22,797 nucleotides of DNA from an uncultured Clostridia bacterium (lineage in GTDB: Bacteria > Bacillota > Clostridia > Christensenellales > Aristaeellaceae): NCBI GenBank assembly GCA_934615235.1, contig CAKTTL010000037.1, positions 1-22,797 on the forward strand, in the 5' to 3' direction. This document shows positions 22,295 to 22,797 of the stretch, piece by piece (the first letter of the stretch is position 1; every line of letters starts with the position of its first letter). Below the pieces are notes generated by a model. It made no database searches, was not told where the DNA came from, and saw only the letters and a list, made by a program, of their open reading frames with translations. The position numbers and the translations under genes are program-made.

Positions 22295-22797
22295 ATGAAT
22301 TCGCAGATTGCACACCCCGAGCGGGCCGAAATCGGCGCGCAGAAGATTGCCTGGGCGCGCGCGCACATGCCCGTGCTGAGCGCCATCGCCAAACGGTTTG
22401 AGCAGGAAAAGCCCTTCACGGGCAAAACGCTGTGCGTTTCGGTGCACCTGGAGGCGAAGACGGCCGTACTGGCGCAGGTGCTGCGCGAGGGCGGCGCGGA
22501 GGTAATCGCCATGGGTTCCAACCCGCTGTCCACGCAGGACGACGTATGCGCGGCGCTGGCCGCGTCGGGCGTGACGGTGCTGTCCCGGCACGGCTGCACG
22601 GCGGAGGAATACGAGCGCTACCTCGTCGACGGCCTGTCGGCCCGCCCGCACGCGATTATCGATGATGGCGGCGATATGGTGCAGATTCTGCATTCGACGC
22701 ATCCGGAATTTGCCGGGCGCCTGCTGGGCGGCAGCGAGGAAACGACGACGGGCGTTATCCGCCTCAAGGCGCGCGAGCGCGCGAACGAGCTGCATTT
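22295..22797 (+). CDS. ahcY: Adenosylhomocysteinase (partial, 3' end beyond window)
   Basis: The first 167 residues of S-adenosylhomocysteine hydrolase, which splits SAH into homocysteine and adenosine and relieves inhibition of methyltransferases. Recognisable blocks are KPFTGKTLCVSVHLEAKTAVL, MGSNPLSTQDDVCAAL, the IIDDGGDMV segment, and GGSEETTTGVIRL, which contains substrate-contact residues. The frame is open to the window edge, so the NAD-binding half is not seen. ATG 22295 is ten bases after GGAGG. There is no sign of frameshift. Confidence 0.9.
   Translation, partial: MNSQIAHPERAEIGAQKIAWARAHMPVLSAIAKRFEQEKPFTGKTLCVSVHLEAKTAVLAQVLREGGAEVIAMGSNPLSTQDDVCAALAASGVTVLSRHGCTAEEYERYLVDGLSARPHAIIDDGGDMVQILHSTHPEFAGRLLGGSEETTTGVIRLKARERANELH

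Noticed and set aside
1..22797. CRISPR array, tRNA, rRNA, prophage or transposase
   Set aside because: I looked for regularly spaced direct repeats, cloverleaf-type sequences and integrase or transposase motifs and found none; the only repeats are the palindromic copies and short tandems listed.

Overview
The window is about 23 kb of GC-rich bacterial chromosome, densely coding and with strong AAGGAGG-type ribosome binding sites. The gene types point to an anaerobic Firmicute, probably a high-GC gut Clostridia lineage: pyrophosphate-type phosphofructokinase, an ECF sigma/zinc-finger anti-sigma pair ending in a DUF4825-like domain, an M42 aminopeptidase, a cytoplasmic GH2 glycosidase, and a DUF1538/P-II pair. 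The lineage is an inference from gene content and base composition. There are no rRNA or tRNA genes, no CRISPR array and no recognisable transposase.

Left part (1-5941): a leftward AraC-type regulator is divergent from a rightward four-gene redox operon. The operon encodes an Old Yellow Enzyme-like Fe-S flavoprotein, a short-chain dehydrogenase, a fumarate-reductase-type FAD protein and a Gfo/Idh/MocA dehydrogenase. It looks like an inducible pathway for stepwise redox conversion of one unknown small molecule. A terminator closes it.

Middle (5942-9206): an M42 aminopeptidase gene follows its own consensus promoter. Next comes an ECF sigma factor/anti-sigma pair behind a probable self-regulated promoter, with family I inorganic pyrophosphatase as the third gene. 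A strong two-way hairpin terminator separates this from a leftward block.

Leftward block (9259-13283): PPi-type phosphofructokinase, then an 80-bp palindromic repeat, then a two-membrane-span protein translationally coupled to a divergent Hsp70-like ATPase with a hydrophobic C-terminal region. Divergent from it is a rightward cluster (13411-17760): pseudouridine-kinase-like PfkB, a DUF1835/DUF3658 protein, a small zinc-ribbon protein and a GH2 glycosidase.

Right part (17761-22797): a long hairpin, a leftward pair (DUF1538 membrane protein made of two fused halves, and a tandem P-II-like protein), a 337-bp non-coding stretch with another palindromic repeat, a probably truncated CFI-box-like gene, a small HTH regulator, an RlmI-type rRNA methyltransferase and the 5' part of an S-adenosylhomocysteine hydrolase gene.

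The features most worth a second look are the three-copy nested palindromic repeat (48-104, 11990-12069, 20257-20321), the Hsp70-like/membrane protein pair, the fused DUF1538 plus tandem P-II pair, and the four-enzyme redox operon.
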